From the NCBI GenBank assembly GCA_030447385.1, contig JAUJOY010000003.1:227092-282899 (forward strand): a DNA stretch of 55,808 bases, given 5' to 3'. Position numbers and translations under genes: made by a program. Shown one piece after another: positions 41,666-49,774 of the stretch. The number at the start of each line of letters is the position of its first letter. Position 1 is the stretch's first letter. The DNA comes from Mycobacteriales bacterium (lineage in GTDB: Bacteria; Actinomycetota; Actinomycetes; Mycobacteriales; SCTD01). The notes below the pieces were generated by a model, which made no database searches, was not told the DNA's origin, and was given only the letters and a program-made list of their open reading frames with translations.

Positions 41666-41929
41666 TCACATCTTGTGGTGGAGCAGAGCCGCCGATTCGA
41701 GCGCCTCGAGGAGCTCTTCGACGTCCCGGCTGGCGCTGTCGAGATCGGCACGGTACTCCTTGGTCAACGCCACGGCTGCCTGCTCGGGCGTCCCTCCCTC
41801 CAGGAGTGTGCGGACTATCAGTGCAGCGGTGGGATTGAGGTTCCAGTACTGGCCGCTGTCCTCGTCAAGAAGCGAGATGCCGTCTTCTGTCTCGGCAAGG
41901 AACACGCCTTCACGCAGGGCGAGCGTCAT
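41666..41929 (-). CDS. lasso peptide biosynthesis B1 protein (PqqD-like RiPP recognition element)
   Basis: The 87-residue PqqD-like protein has LREGVFLAETEDGISLLDED, then GQYWNLNPTAALIVRTLLEG and TPEQAAVALTKEYRADLD. This winged-helix RRE binds the YxxP leader of the precursor and delivers it to the B2 protease. The start ATG lies within the 3' end of the cyclase gene (20-base overlap), so it is translationally coupled. Separate B1 and B2 genes are the actinobacterial lasso arrangement. Confidence 0.93.
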   Translation of the reverse strand: MTLALREGVFLAETEDGISLLDEDSGQYWNLNPTAALIVRTLLEGGTPEQAAVALTKEYRADLDSASRDVEELLEALESAALLHHKM

Positions 41930-43766
41930 GCCGCTTCCTCCTCTGCTCGACAGGGTCGCGCTCCAGCGAGCGCAACCACACCTCGCACGCGAACGTCTGA
42001 TACAGGGCGTCGAATCCAGCACTCTGCGGTAGAGGGCGACTGCAGACGTCTCGCAGTGCATCCGCGTCGATGAGGCCCAAGCGGTGCAGCCTGGAGTCCT
42101 CGCACAATGCCAGCAAGTCGCCGCGGTGCTCTCTCAGACCGACTGCGACCTCATGTGAGCCCTCGTCCTTGCTGTGCCGCTCCAGGCACTGCGGGGGCAT
42201 CTTGTCGCGCATCGCCTCGACGATCAGCGGCTTGTACCGCCACGGGGTGATCTTGTCCTCAGGCCGCACCGCCAGCCCTGCTTCGATGACTCGGTCATCG
42301 TAGTAGGGGGCGGCGAGCCAGAGCCCGAAGCGGGCGGTCATCTCGCCCAGGTGGCGAACCATCCGTGACGTGCTGCGCATCGCCTCGAGCTCCACATGCA
42401 GCCCGCGCTGCGGCGCGAGCGGTTCGACGTCGGCAGCGGCGGCACGGATCAGGTCTCGCACCGAAGCGACCGCGTCGGACGTCGCCCACGGGGGCAGGCG
42501 CGGCGTCACCCCCCAGTCGAGCGACGGCGCGTCCTGTCCCGGGGGAGGGGCGGTCAGTCCGTCGGCCGCGCACGCAAGCCACACCCGATAGGGCTTGCCG
42601 TCCAGAAGTTGCCGCAGCGCATCGCGGTAGCGCCACGCCCGCTGAGTGGCGAAACCGCGCGCGTGCCGCAGCGCCAGGCGGGGATCGCGGCGCAGCATCG
42701 CGTGCAGGTGCGCGGGCGATCCGGCGAGGAGCTCGTCACCTCCGAAGCCGGTCAGGTGGAGCTGCGAGCCCCGAGCGGCCGCCTGCCGCGGAATGAACAG
42801 GGATCGATTTCTCAGGACGCTCAAACCCGACGGCTCGTCGAGGCCGTCGTCGGTGTCCCGCAGGCCGTCGTACAGGGACGGCAGCTGATCACCAGGGATC
42901 ACGTGATGCTCGACGTTGTCGAAGTGCGCCACGGTACGTCGTGCCCACAGGGCATCCTCGGCCATCGGGTCCCGACCGTCTGCGGTGTACGCCACCACGC
43001 TCGGGCTGCGCGTGGCCGCCAGACAGCACACCGACGTCGAGTCCAGGCCGCCCAGATCGGCGCTGACCAGTTGCCGCCCACGAACCCGAACGCCGACGGC
43101 CACCGACAACGCCTCGCCCAAGGCCGGGGCGGCCTCCGCCATCGGCACCACCGGCTCCGGGGCGGTCCACCAGTGCACGGACCGCTGCTGCCCATCGGGC
43201 TCGAGCACCAGGTAGCGCATCGTGTCGAGCACCGTCACCCCACGCCACACCGGGTCCCCGGCCACCGGGTATAGCGCGGCGGCATCGAGCAGGTGCGACG
43301 CCAGGCGGTGGACGTCCACCTCGGCAGCCAGCAGGCGGGCCACGACATCGGCCCGGTCGGCGGCCACGGCGACGCCATCAACCCGAGCGTGGAAGACCCG
43401 ACGAAGCCCGGTGAGCGTTCCCTGCACCCGTACCCGTCCGTCGACGCTGGCGACCAGGTGCGCACTTCCCGCCAGCGATCTGGCGAACGGGTCAAGGTCG
43501 GCCACCCTGTCGATGCGACTGCATGCGGCAGACAACTGCTCGTCGTCGACCGCATGCTGACCGATCAGGGCGGCCCTGGTCTTCCCCGCCTGCCCGAGCA
43601 CAAGGGCACCGTCCGGCCACCACCCCAGCAGCCACGGCCGACCCGAGGGGTGGCTGACCTGCTTCGTCGACGTCGGGGGGAACGTCTCGGCGATGTGCCC
43701 GGCAGCCGGGCCATCCGGGAGGACCACGAACCAGGAGCGGACGTCGTCACCGGCGGCAGGTGGCAA
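41910..43766 (-). CDS. lasso peptide isopeptide bond-forming cyclase (asparagine synthetase homologue)
   Basis: This 618-residue protein is the C enzyme of the cluster. The N-terminal part is glutaminase-like but lacks the catalytic Cys1. The C-terminal part is an asparagine-synthetase ATP-pyrophosphatase with the PP-loop SADLGGLDSTSVCCL, then TGFGGDELLAGSP and the adenylation-site segments. It adenylates the ring-closing acidic side chain and forms the macrolactam with the core N-terminus. It starts at TTG: an in-frame TGA lies eight codons upstream, no other start precedes it, and AGGAAGG sits eight bases before it. B1 overlaps its 3' end. Confidence 0.93.
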   Translation of the reverse strand: MPPAAGDDVRSWFVVLPDGPAAGHIAETFPPTSTKQVSHPSGRPWLLGWWPDGALVLGQAGKTRAALIGQHAVDDEQLSAACSRIDRVADLDPFARSLAGSAHLVASVDGRVRVQGTLTGLRRVFHARVDGVAVAADRADVVARLLAAEVDVHRLASHLLDAAALYPVAGDPVWRGVTVLDTMRYLVLEPDGQQRSVHWWTAPEPVVPMAEAAPALGEALSVAVGVRVRGRQLVSADLGGLDSTSVCCLAATRSPSVVAYTADGRDPMAEDALWARRTVAHFDNVEHHVIPGDQLPSLYDGLRDTDDGLDEPSGLSVLRNRSLFIPRQAAARGSQLHLTGFGGDELLAGSPAHLHAMLRRDPRLALRHARGFATQRAWRYRDALRQLLDGKPYRVWLACAADGLTAPPPGQDAPSLDWGVTPRLPPWATSDAVASVRDLIRAAAADVEPLAPQRGLHVELEAMRSTSRMVRHLGEMTARFGLWLAAPYYDDRVIEAGLAVRPEDKITPWRYKPLIVEAMRDKMPPQCLERHSKDEGSHEVAVGLREHRGDLLALCEDSRLHRLGLIDADALRDVCSRPLPQSAGFDALYQTFACEVWLRSLERDPVEQRRKRHDARPA

Positions 43767-43882
43767 GCCACTGACCTTCCTCGCTCAGCCGGACATGCAC
43801 GCTCACCCAGGACGACGATGGACAAGCCCCGCTTCGGTAGCCACCGGTGGCGGGCCCGGGGCCCGGACGAGTCGCATGGTGA

Positions 43883-43916
43883 ACCCGGCAACGGCCCGCG
43901 AGGGCCGTTGCCGGGT
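43883..43916 (-). terminator. perfect 15-bp stem-loop between lasso precursor and cyclase genes
   Basis: The arms (A)CCCGGCAACGGCCC at 43,883-43,897 and GGGCCGTTGCCGGG(T) at 43,902-43,916 pair perfectly around a 4-base loop. It lies 17 bases after the precursor stop and about 117 bases before the cyclase start. No U tract follows on the minus strand, so it is more likely a partial terminator or an mRNA-stabilising processing element than a full stop. It would raise precursor transcript over enzyme transcript. Confidence 0.8.
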
Positions 43917-43932
43917 ATTGCACTGGCGAGAG

Positions 43933-44046
43933 TTACAGGCTGAACCTGAAGACGAGCAGTCTCTCCGGTCCGCGGTTCGTGCCCAGGCCGGTCTTTGACT
44001 TGAACGAGCCCATAAGAGTCAGCGTCGGCCGCTCATATGTGCGCAT
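43933..44046 (-). CDS. lasso peptide precursor
   Basis: This 37-codon gene has the leader MRTYERPTLTLMGSFKSKTG and the core LGTNRGPERLLVFRFSL. The leader carries the actinobacterial lasso pattern YxxPxLxxxGxFxxxT. Aligning Y, P, L, G, F and T with lariatin puts the conserved Thr at position -2, so cleavage falls after Gly20. The core then begins with Leu1, and Glu8 closes an 8-residue ring. The tail RLLVFRFSL is basic/aromatic, with Phe and Arg able to act as plugs; there are no cysteines (class II). GGAGG lies eight bases before the ATG. It is encoded between transporter and cyclase genes on the same strand. Confidence 0.92.
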   Translation of the reverse strand: MRTYERPTLTLMGSFKSKTGLGTNRGPERLLVFRFSL

Positions 44047-44150
44047 GGTCTCACCTCCTCTCCATCCCCCGAAGGAGGCGTGATCGCGCCGCGCCACACG
44101 AGCCCGGCATCGTCTCCCACCACTTCCCGTAGCCGCCGCGGAACAAACCC

Positions 44151-44178
44151 GTCGTATCGGACGTGCCAGCAGTGTAAA
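44151..44178 (-). promoter_or_regulatory. candidate promoter of the lasso precursor
   Basis: On the minus strand, TTTACA (44,178-44,173) and TACGAC (44,156-44,151) are separated by 16 bases, a fair sigma-70-type pair. A transcript would have a 5' leader of about 100 bases before the precursor ATG. This lies in the 272-bp gap between the transporter and precursor genes, which has no other gene. Confidence 0.35.
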
Positions 44179-44182
44179 CCTG

Positions 44183-44192
44183 CACTGCAGTG
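44183..44192. promoter_or_regulatory. CACTGCAGTG palindrome next to the candidate lasso promoter
   Basis: This perfect 10-bp palindrome lies just upstream of the TTTACA box used by the candidate precursor promoter. It could be an activator or repressor site. No regulator gene lies inside the cluster, so a protein binding it would be encoded elsewhere. A chance occurrence is possible. Confidence 0.3.
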
Positions 44193-44318
44193 TGATCGAC
44201 CACATCGCCCGGCGTGATCGGCCGCTCCCGGGGTGGCTGGCGCAGGCGATGCCCCATCGACCCTGCGCCTCACCCAGCGACTCCCACGGTGAGCCCGGAA
44301 CAGCGGGCGGGTGGGCCG

Positions 44319-46139
44319 TCACACAAGGAGTTGGCGAGCGGCCAGGTCCCGGTACAGCGGCGATGTGCGTACCAGCTCGTCGTGCGTGCCCACAGCCACC
44401 GCGACACCCTCGTCAAGGACGACGATCCGGTCCGCATCGACCACGGTCGACAGCCGATGTGCGATGACCAGAACCGTCGTGTCCGGCCCGATGGCCGCTA
44501 CGGCACGTGCCAGCGCCTCCTCGTTACGAGCGTCCAGCGACGCGGTGGGCTCGTCCAGCAAGAGCAGAGCCGGCCGGGACAGCAGTGCTCGGGCGATCGC
44601 GAGGCGCTGACGCTGACCACCGGACAGCAGGATGCCTTCGTCACCGACCTGTGCCCCCAGCCCGGCCGGACTTCGGTGCACGAGCTCGCTCAGATTGACC
44701 TGCGCCAGCGCCTCGTAGAGCTGCTCGTCTTCGGCGTCGGGCGCTCCGAGCAGCAGATTCTCGCGCAGGCTTCCCGCCAGCACCGGCGCGTCCTGCTCCA
44801 CATAGGCCATCCGCCCGCGAAGCTCATTCCGGTCAAGATCGCGCACGTCGTGTCCCCCGACGCACACCGTCCCGGAGTCGGCGTCATAGAAGCGCTCGAC
44901 CAGTGCCAGGATCGTGGACTTACCCGCGCCGGAAGGCCCGACGACGGCGGTGCGTAACCCGGCCGGGACCGTGAAGCTCACCCCCCGCAGAACCGGCGGG
45001 CGCACAGCGTCGTCAGCCGGGTACGCGAAAGCCACATCACGAAACTCCACATCAACCGGCGCGCCGCCCAGGGCTGCGGACCGGTGCACACGGTCGTCGG
45101 CGTTCTCCTCAGGCAACTCCAGGATCTCCTGGATCCGCGCCAGGGCGCCAAGTCCGGTCTGCAGAGCCGACAGGGCCGCGATCCCTTCAGCCAGCGGTTG
45201 CACAAGCAGGAAGAGCAAGAGCACGAAGGCCACCAGGTCGGCGACCGAGATCGTCCCCGCGGCCACTCGAGCCCCGCCGACACCGAGCACCGCCAGGAAC
45301 GCGCCCTGCACGGCAATCGCCGCGAACGGGCCGAGCACCGACTGCAGCCGAGCCAGGCGCAGCCCGGCCCGGAAGGCGTCGCGAGCGAACACGTTGACCG
45401 CCCGGGCTTCGCGCTGCTCCGCGCGCGCCGCGCGGATCGTCCGCACCCCCGACAGGGCCCGCTCCACACCGGCCGTCATCGTCCCTACGGCCGTCTGCGC
45501 GGACAGCGAGGCAGCCTGGACCCGCCGGAGCACGAAGATCGCCCCCGAGAAGCCGATGGTCACGGCCGCCGCGGTGACGCCCAACAGCATCAGGTCGACA
45601 GTTGCCATGGCCACGAGAGATCCCACCGTGATCACAACTCCGGAGACGAGATCCACCAGGGCTGAGGTCACCACGGTGCGCACCAGCATCGTGTCGGCAC
45701 CCACCCGCGAGATCAGGTCACCGGAGCTTCTCCTGTCCAGCTCGGCCACCGGGAGCCGCAGCAGGCGCCGGACCAACAGGGTGCGGGCGCCCAGAACCAC
45801 GGCCTCGCCGGTGCGCTGCAGCACGTAGCTCTGGATGCCCGACAGGACGGCGCTCGCCACGAGCGCGACCACGAGTAGTGTCGTCGCGGTACGCGCGGAC
45901 CGTGACTGCTCGAGGTCCAGGATGAGCTCGCGAACCAGCAACGGCTGCGCGAGGGCCGCTGCGCCACCGGCCAACGCCAGCGCCACAGCGACCGCCAGTG
46001 CGAGCCGGTGCGGGCGCAGCAGCCCCCACAACGTGCCCAGCGGGGCGCGTCCGCCTCGGGGAACCTGAGCCTGAGGTCGGCGCGCGTGTGGCTCCACCGG
46101 CCCAGGCGCTGCATCGACCACGCAGACATCCTGACGCAC
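44319..46139 (-). CDS. lasso peptide exporter, ABC transporter (ATP-binding and membrane domains fused)
   Basis: This 606-residue ABC exporter half-transporter has an N-terminal membrane domain of about six transmembrane helices (residues about 45-320), then an ATPase with Walker A VVGPSGAGKSTIL, signature LLSGGQRQRLAIARALL, Walker B LLLLDEPTASLDA and an H-loop (VIAHRLSTV). It forms a homodimer that exports the mature peptide and gives self-immunity (the D protein). I use the first in-frame GTG at 46,139; a GTG six codons later is possible. It lies 34 bases after the LVIVD-protein stop, which may mean read-through from that gene. Confidence 0.9.
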   Translation of the reverse strand: MRQDVCVVDAAPGPVEPHARRPQAQVPRGGRAPLGTLWGLLRPHRLALAVAVALALAGGAAALAQPLLVRELILDLEQSRSARTATTLLVVALVASAVLSGIQSYVLQRTGEAVVLGARTLLVRRLLRLPVAELDRRSSGDLISRVGADTMLVRTVVTSALVDLVSGVVITVGSLVAMATVDLMLLGVTAAAVTIGFSGAIFVLRRVQAASLSAQTAVGTMTAGVERALSGVRTIRAARAEQREARAVNVFARDAFRAGLRLARLQSVLGPFAAIAVQGAFLAVLGVGGARVAAGTISVADLVAFVLLLFLLVQPLAEGIAALSALQTGLGALARIQEILELPEENADDRVHRSAALGGAPVDVEFRDVAFAYPADDAVRPPVLRGVSFTVPAGLRTAVVGPSGAGKSTILALVERFYDADSGTVCVGGHDVRDLDRNELRGRMAYVEQDAPVLAGSLRENLLLGAPDAEDEQLYEALAQVNLSELVHRSPAGLGAQVGDEGILLSGGQRQRLAIARALLSRPALLLLDEPTASLDARNEEALARAVAAIGPDTTVLVIAHRLSTVVDADRIVVLDEGVAVAVGTHDELVRTSPLYRDLAARQLLV

Positions 46140-46173
46140 CGTCAGCGCGAGTCGCCGTCGGCGCGGGTCGTCG

Positions 46174-47823
46174 TCAGCGCGTACGCCGCCGTACCACTAG
46201 CGCAGCGGTGCCGAGCAGCATCAGACCCGCGATCGCGGCAATCGCGGAAGCACCAGTGGGCGCCAACACCCGGGACGTCCCGGCGCCGGTCGCGGATTTC
46301 CCCGGCGTGGCGCTCGTCGCAGTGCCGGCACCGGCCCCTCCTGCCGGTTCCCGGGCAGGCGCACCGGCCCCCGCACCCGGTCCCGCTGTCCGTGGGCCAG
46401 CCCCGCCCGCCGGTGCGGCGAACGGCCACACCCCGTTGGTGAAGCGCACGACGTGGAAGCCCGACTCCTGCCCGCTCACCCACATCTCCCCGCGCTCGGG
46501 CACGAAGGCCACCGTGGACCCGGTGTGCAGACAGGAGCAGGTCCCCTTGCCCTCGGCCGCGCTGTCGTGCCGGGCTGGCGGGTTGAAGTAGGCGATCTCC
46601 CGCGGAGCCCCCGGGTCGCGGATGTCGAAGACCCGCACCCCGGAGCGCAGCATGCTGCAGGCCACGATCCCGGGCTCGACCAGCTGCGGGACGCTGCAGA
46701 AGTGCCCGCTGTAGGGGCCGCCGATCAGCGCCTCGGTGTCACCCGCTGTGGCCGCCGCATTCTCGGGATCGTGCACCTGCAGGCGCAACTGGGAGACCAC
46801 CCGGGGCGTACGCGGGTCGGCCACGTCGATGAGGCGTGAGGCTCCGACGACGGCGCCTCGGTCGTTGCGGAACTCGTCGTTCTCCACGACGTACGGCCGG
46901 CCGCCGATCGTCACGGGGATCGTCGACTGCGGGATGCTGATGTTCGGCCAGGTCACCTTGCCGAGCACCCGGAAGCCGGCGCCGGGAACCACCACCGGCC
47001 CGAGCGTGCGCGCCTGGATCGCGCTGACGTCGTACACCACCATCCCGCGGTCGGGGCCGTAGGCGACCGCGTCGTACAGGGTGTTGCCATCGGCGCTCAC
47101 GGACAGCCCGTGCGAGAGGACGTCGGTCACCGCGAGGATCGCCGGCCGGGCAGGGTCGCGGAGGTCGACGGCGGTCAGGGTGTTGCCCACGGTGGAGCCG
47201 ACGTAGTAGGTCCGCCCGTCGGGGGACAGGCTGCCCTCGTGGCCGAGCACCCCGCTGAGGTTGACCGAGGACAGCAGCCGGGGCCGGCGGCAGTCGGTCG
47301 CCACGTCGTAGACGTCGACGATCCCGGTCAGCGTGGTGAGGTTGCCGACGACGGCGACGAGCAGTCCGCGCGACGGGCTCAGGTCCATCGACTCGTGCGG
47401 GGTGAGCATGGCCGGCGAGCGCAGGAAGGCTGTCTCGACCGGGGCGCTGGGGTCGCTGACGTCCATCACCCGCGTACCGGCCTGGGTGGGCTTCGACACG
47501 AGCGCCAGGGGGAAGCCGCCGGGCTCACCGTTGTAGTAGGCGCAGTCGCCGTAGCGCAGCAGTCGCCAGCCGGCACTGCTCGCGAAGAAGCCGACCTGCT
47601 CGGTGTTGCAGGTGTAGCCAGCGGCGGCCCGCCCGCTCGCCACGTCCGCCGGCGGGATGCGCCCCTGCAGGCCGGTCTCCGGTCTGGAGCCCGGCCCACA
47701 CTGGGCCGTCGGCACCGCACCGGCGCGCACCTGCGCCGCCGGGCCGGGCAGGAGCGCCGCGAGGACGGGCAGCAGCAGCAGCGACGTGGTGACGAGCGCG
47801 ACACGGGCACGGGACGAGGGCAC
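46174..47823 (-). CDS. secreted LVIVD-repeat protein with LAPTG sortase signal
   Basis: This 549-residue protein starts at GTG, with GGAGG seven bases upstream. It has an N-terminal signal peptide (VALVTTSLLLLPVLAALLPG), then a beta-propeller-like body with repeated VMDVSDPSAP, VDLRDPARPAI, LIDVADPRTPRV and FDIRDPGAPREI segments (LVIVD repeats). An Ala/Gly/Pro-rich linker of about 60 residues leads to the C-terminal LAPTG (519-523), a hydrophobic helix and RRRTR. The tail is a sorting signal of the LAxTG type used by class E sortases in high-GC Gram-positives. It is likely an exposed wall-anchored protein, function unknown. Confidence 0.88.
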   Translation of the reverse strand: MPSSRARVALVTTSLLLLPVLAALLPGPAAQVRAGAVPTAQCGPGSRPETGLQGRIPPADVASGRAAAGYTCNTEQVGFFASSAGWRLLRYGDCAYYNGEPGGFPLALVSKPTQAGTRVMDVSDPSAPVETAFLRSPAMLTPHESMDLSPSRGLLVAVVGNLTTLTGIVDVYDVATDCRRPRLLSSVNLSGVLGHEGSLSPDGRTYYVGSTVGNTLTAVDLRDPARPAILAVTDVLSHGLSVSADGNTLYDAVAYGPDRGMVVYDVSAIQARTLGPVVVPGAGFRVLGKVTWPNISIPQSTIPVTIGGRPYVVENDEFRNDRGAVVGASRLIDVADPRTPRVVSQLRLQVHDPENAAATAGDTEALIGGPYSGHFCSVPQLVEPGIVACSMLRSGVRVFDIRDPGAPREIAYFNPPARHDSAAEGKGTCSCLHTGSTVAFVPERGEMWVSGQESGFHVVRFTNGVWPFAAPAGGAGPRTAGPGAGAGAPAREPAGGAGAGTATSATPGKSATGAGTSRVLAPTGASAIAAIAGLMLLGTAALVVRRRTR

Positions 47824-47907
47824 GGAACCTCCGGCGTGGGGACCCGCAGTTTACCGGCGTTCACGTGCCTCGGGGCCTTCCCTGCCGCTCCGGTACGGCG
47901 AGAACGC

Positions 47908-48420
47908 TCAGCAGACGTGCCTGCCAGCCCATCGCCGGGGAACGGGTGGCTGACCGGGCGCGGCCCGCGCCAGCAGCAGGTGCCCGCTCGAGCCGCCGCC
48001 GACCTCCATGAAGCCCAGGCGCGTCAGGAGCCGCAGGGAGGCCTCGTTGCCCGGGCGGACCTCGGCGGTCAGCCGGCGCACGCCCTCCTGCCGCTCGAGC
48101 ACGGCGCACAGCGCCCCGACCGCCTCCGTGCCCAGACCCTGCCCCCGGGCGGCCGGGCCGAGGCTGTAGCCCAGCTCCTGGTCGCCGTCGGGGCTGAGGG
48201 CGCCCGCGGCGCCCAGCGTGCCTATCGGTCGGTCGTGGTGCAGGAGCAGGTAGGTGTGGCGGACGTCCCCCGCAGACGCAGCGGCCACCTGCGCGAGGAT
48301 CCGAGAGTCGTCCTCGCCCGGGAAGCCCCCCGGGACGCCGCGGTCGAGCAGCTCGCGGGCCGTCGCCGGGGTGAGGGGGCGAAGGACCAGGCGCTCGGTG
48401 CGGACGACGGCGTCAGGCAC
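47908..48420 (-). CDS. GNAT family N-acetyltransferase (RimJ/RimL-like)
   Basis: The 170-residue protein starts at GTG (VPDAVVRTERLVLRPLTPA). It has the acetyl-CoA pyrophosphate-binding loop ARGQGLGTEAVGALCAVL and a closing motif RPGNEASLRLLTRLGFMEVG. The RTERLVLRPL opening is typical of RimJ/RimL and ribosomal-protein or small-molecule acetyltransferases. The substrate is unknown. It starts two bases after the stop of ribonuclease D on the same strand, next to an exact 10-bp duplication (48,411-48,430). Confidence 0.87.
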   Translation of the reverse strand: MPDAVVRTERLVLRPLTPATARELLDRGVPGGFPGEDDSRILAQVAAASAGDVRHTYLLLHHDRPIGTLGAAGALSPDGDQELGYSLGPAARGQGLGTEAVGALCAVLERQEGVRRLTAEVRPGNEASLRLLTRLGFMEVGGGSSGHLLLARAAPGQPPVPRRWAGRHVC

Positions 48421-48422
48421 CG

Positions 48423-49709
48423 TCAGGCACCGTCGTCGTCGCCCTCGCCCGCGGGAGGGGGGTCGGGCAGGACCACGGCGAGGTGCGCCGCCACCACCTG
48501 CACCTGCCAGCTCCGCGCGCCGCCCGCCCGCAGGCACTGCGCGACCGTCGCCGCGGAGACCTCCGCCGGTGGCGACCACGCCAGGCGGCGCAGGGCCTCC
48601 GGCTGGACGAGGTTCTCCGGCGGCATCCGCATCTCCTCCGCGAGGGTGAAGACCGCCGTGCGCACCCTGGCGAGCCGCCTCGCGGCGACCGGGTCGCGCT
48701 CTGCCCAGCGGCTGGCCGCCGGCGGGCCGTCGACGACCGGGTTGGCGAGCGGGAGCCGGTCCTCGGGCAGCGCGGCTGCCGCCTGCAGCGCGCCGAACCA
48801 CGTGTCGACATGCCGCCTGGTCGAGCGGCCACGGAACACCGCGAGCTCCAGCAGGGCCGCGGGCGAGGGCGGCGCCGCGAGCACCGCGGCCACGATGGCG
48901 GCATCGGGCAGGATCCGGCCCGGAGCGGTATCGCGGCGACGGGCCATGACGTCGCGCGCCTCCCACAGCTGCTGCACTGCGGCCAGCTGGCGCCGACCGC
49001 GCACCCGGTGCAGCCCCGAGGTGCGCCGCCAGGGGTCGACCCGAGGGCCCGGCGGCGGGGCCAGGCGTACGGCCTCGAACTCCTCGTGCGCCAGGGCAAG
49101 CTTGTCCTGCGCGCGCAGCTCGGCCTCCAGGGCCTCACGCAGCTCGAGCAGCACCTCCACGTCGAGCGCGGCGTAGACGAGCCACTCGGGCGGCAGCGGC
49201 CGGGTGGACCAGTCGGCGGCCGAGTGGCCCTTCTCGAGGCGCAGGCCGAGGACGTTCTCGACCATGGCGCCGAGGCCCACACGGTCGAACCCGGCCAGCC
49301 GCCCCGCGAGCTCGGTGTCGAAGATCCGGCTGGGAACCAGCCCGACCTCGGCGAGGCACGCGAGGTCCTGGCTGGCGGCGTGGAGCACCCACTCGTCGTC
49401 CTGCAGCACGCTGGACAGGACCGACAGGTCCGGGCAGCTGATCGGGTCGATCAGCGCCGTACCCGCCCCCTCGCGCCGCAGCTGCACGAGGTAGGCGCGC
49501 TGGGAGTAGCGGTAGCCCGAGGCGCGCTCGGCATCCACGGCGGTGGGCCCGGTGCCGGCCGCGAAGCGGTCGAGGACCTCCTGCAGCCCTGCCGCGGTGG
49601 CCGTGACCTGGGGGACGCCGTCGCGCGGGGCCAGCAGCAGCGCGACCGCGGCGGAGCCGGGCTCTGAGCCGGACACGCCCTCCTCGTGACCCGGCAGGGT
49701 CGTCGTCAC
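48423..49709 (-). CDS. rnd: ribonuclease D (DEDD exonuclease with HRDC domain)
   Basis: This 428-residue protein has an N-terminal DEDD 3'-5' exonuclease (TAVDAERASGYRYSQRAYLVQL with the D-x-E; HAASQDLACL; IFDTELAGRL; VYAALDVEVLLEL). An HRDC domain starts near residue 220 (RRQLAAVQQLWEARDVMARRRD), and a second HRDC-like helical region follows. It trims tRNA and other RNA 3' ends. It starts at GTG. Length and order match actinobacterial RNase D/HRDC proteins, which commonly lie near dxs and DUF3000, both in this window. Confidence 0.92.
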   Translation of the reverse strand: MTTTLPGHEEGVSGSEPGSAAVALLLAPRDGVPQVTATAAGLQEVLDRFAAGTGPTAVDAERASGYRYSQRAYLVQLRREGAGTALIDPISCPDLSVLSSVLQDDEWVLHAASQDLACLAEVGLVPSRIFDTELAGRLAGFDRVGLGAMVENVLGLRLEKGHSAADWSTRPLPPEWLVYAALDVEVLLELREALEAELRAQDKLALAHEEFEAVRLAPPPGPRVDPWRRTSGLHRVRGRRQLAAVQQLWEARDVMARRRDTAPGRILPDAAIVAAVLAAPPSPAALLELAVFRGRSTRRHVDTWFGALQAAAALPEDRLPLANPVVDGPPAASRWAERDPVAARRLARVRTAVFTLAEEMRMPPENLVQPEALRRLAWSPPAEVSAATVAQCLRAGGARSWQVQVVAAHLAVVLPDPPPAGEGDDDGA

Positions 49710-49774
49710 AGACGAAGATTACGCCCCGTCTGTCCCGCAAGGAGCGGTTCTTGACGGACAGAACCTCGCCGGTG

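Noticed and set aside
43565-43891. Minus-strand open frame between precursor and cyclase as a possible second precursor
   Set aside because: It overlaps the cyclase start in another frame, lacks the YxxP leader, and its ring residue spacing is not lasso-like.
43933-44046. Lasso core read as Gly1 to Glu9 (18 residues)
   Set aside because: It would put the conserved leader Thr at -1, whereas the family has it at -2; kept only as an alternative.
46174-47823. LVIVD protein as a lasso cluster member
   Set aside because: No known lasso cluster function matches it; composition resembles the core genome rather than the cluster.
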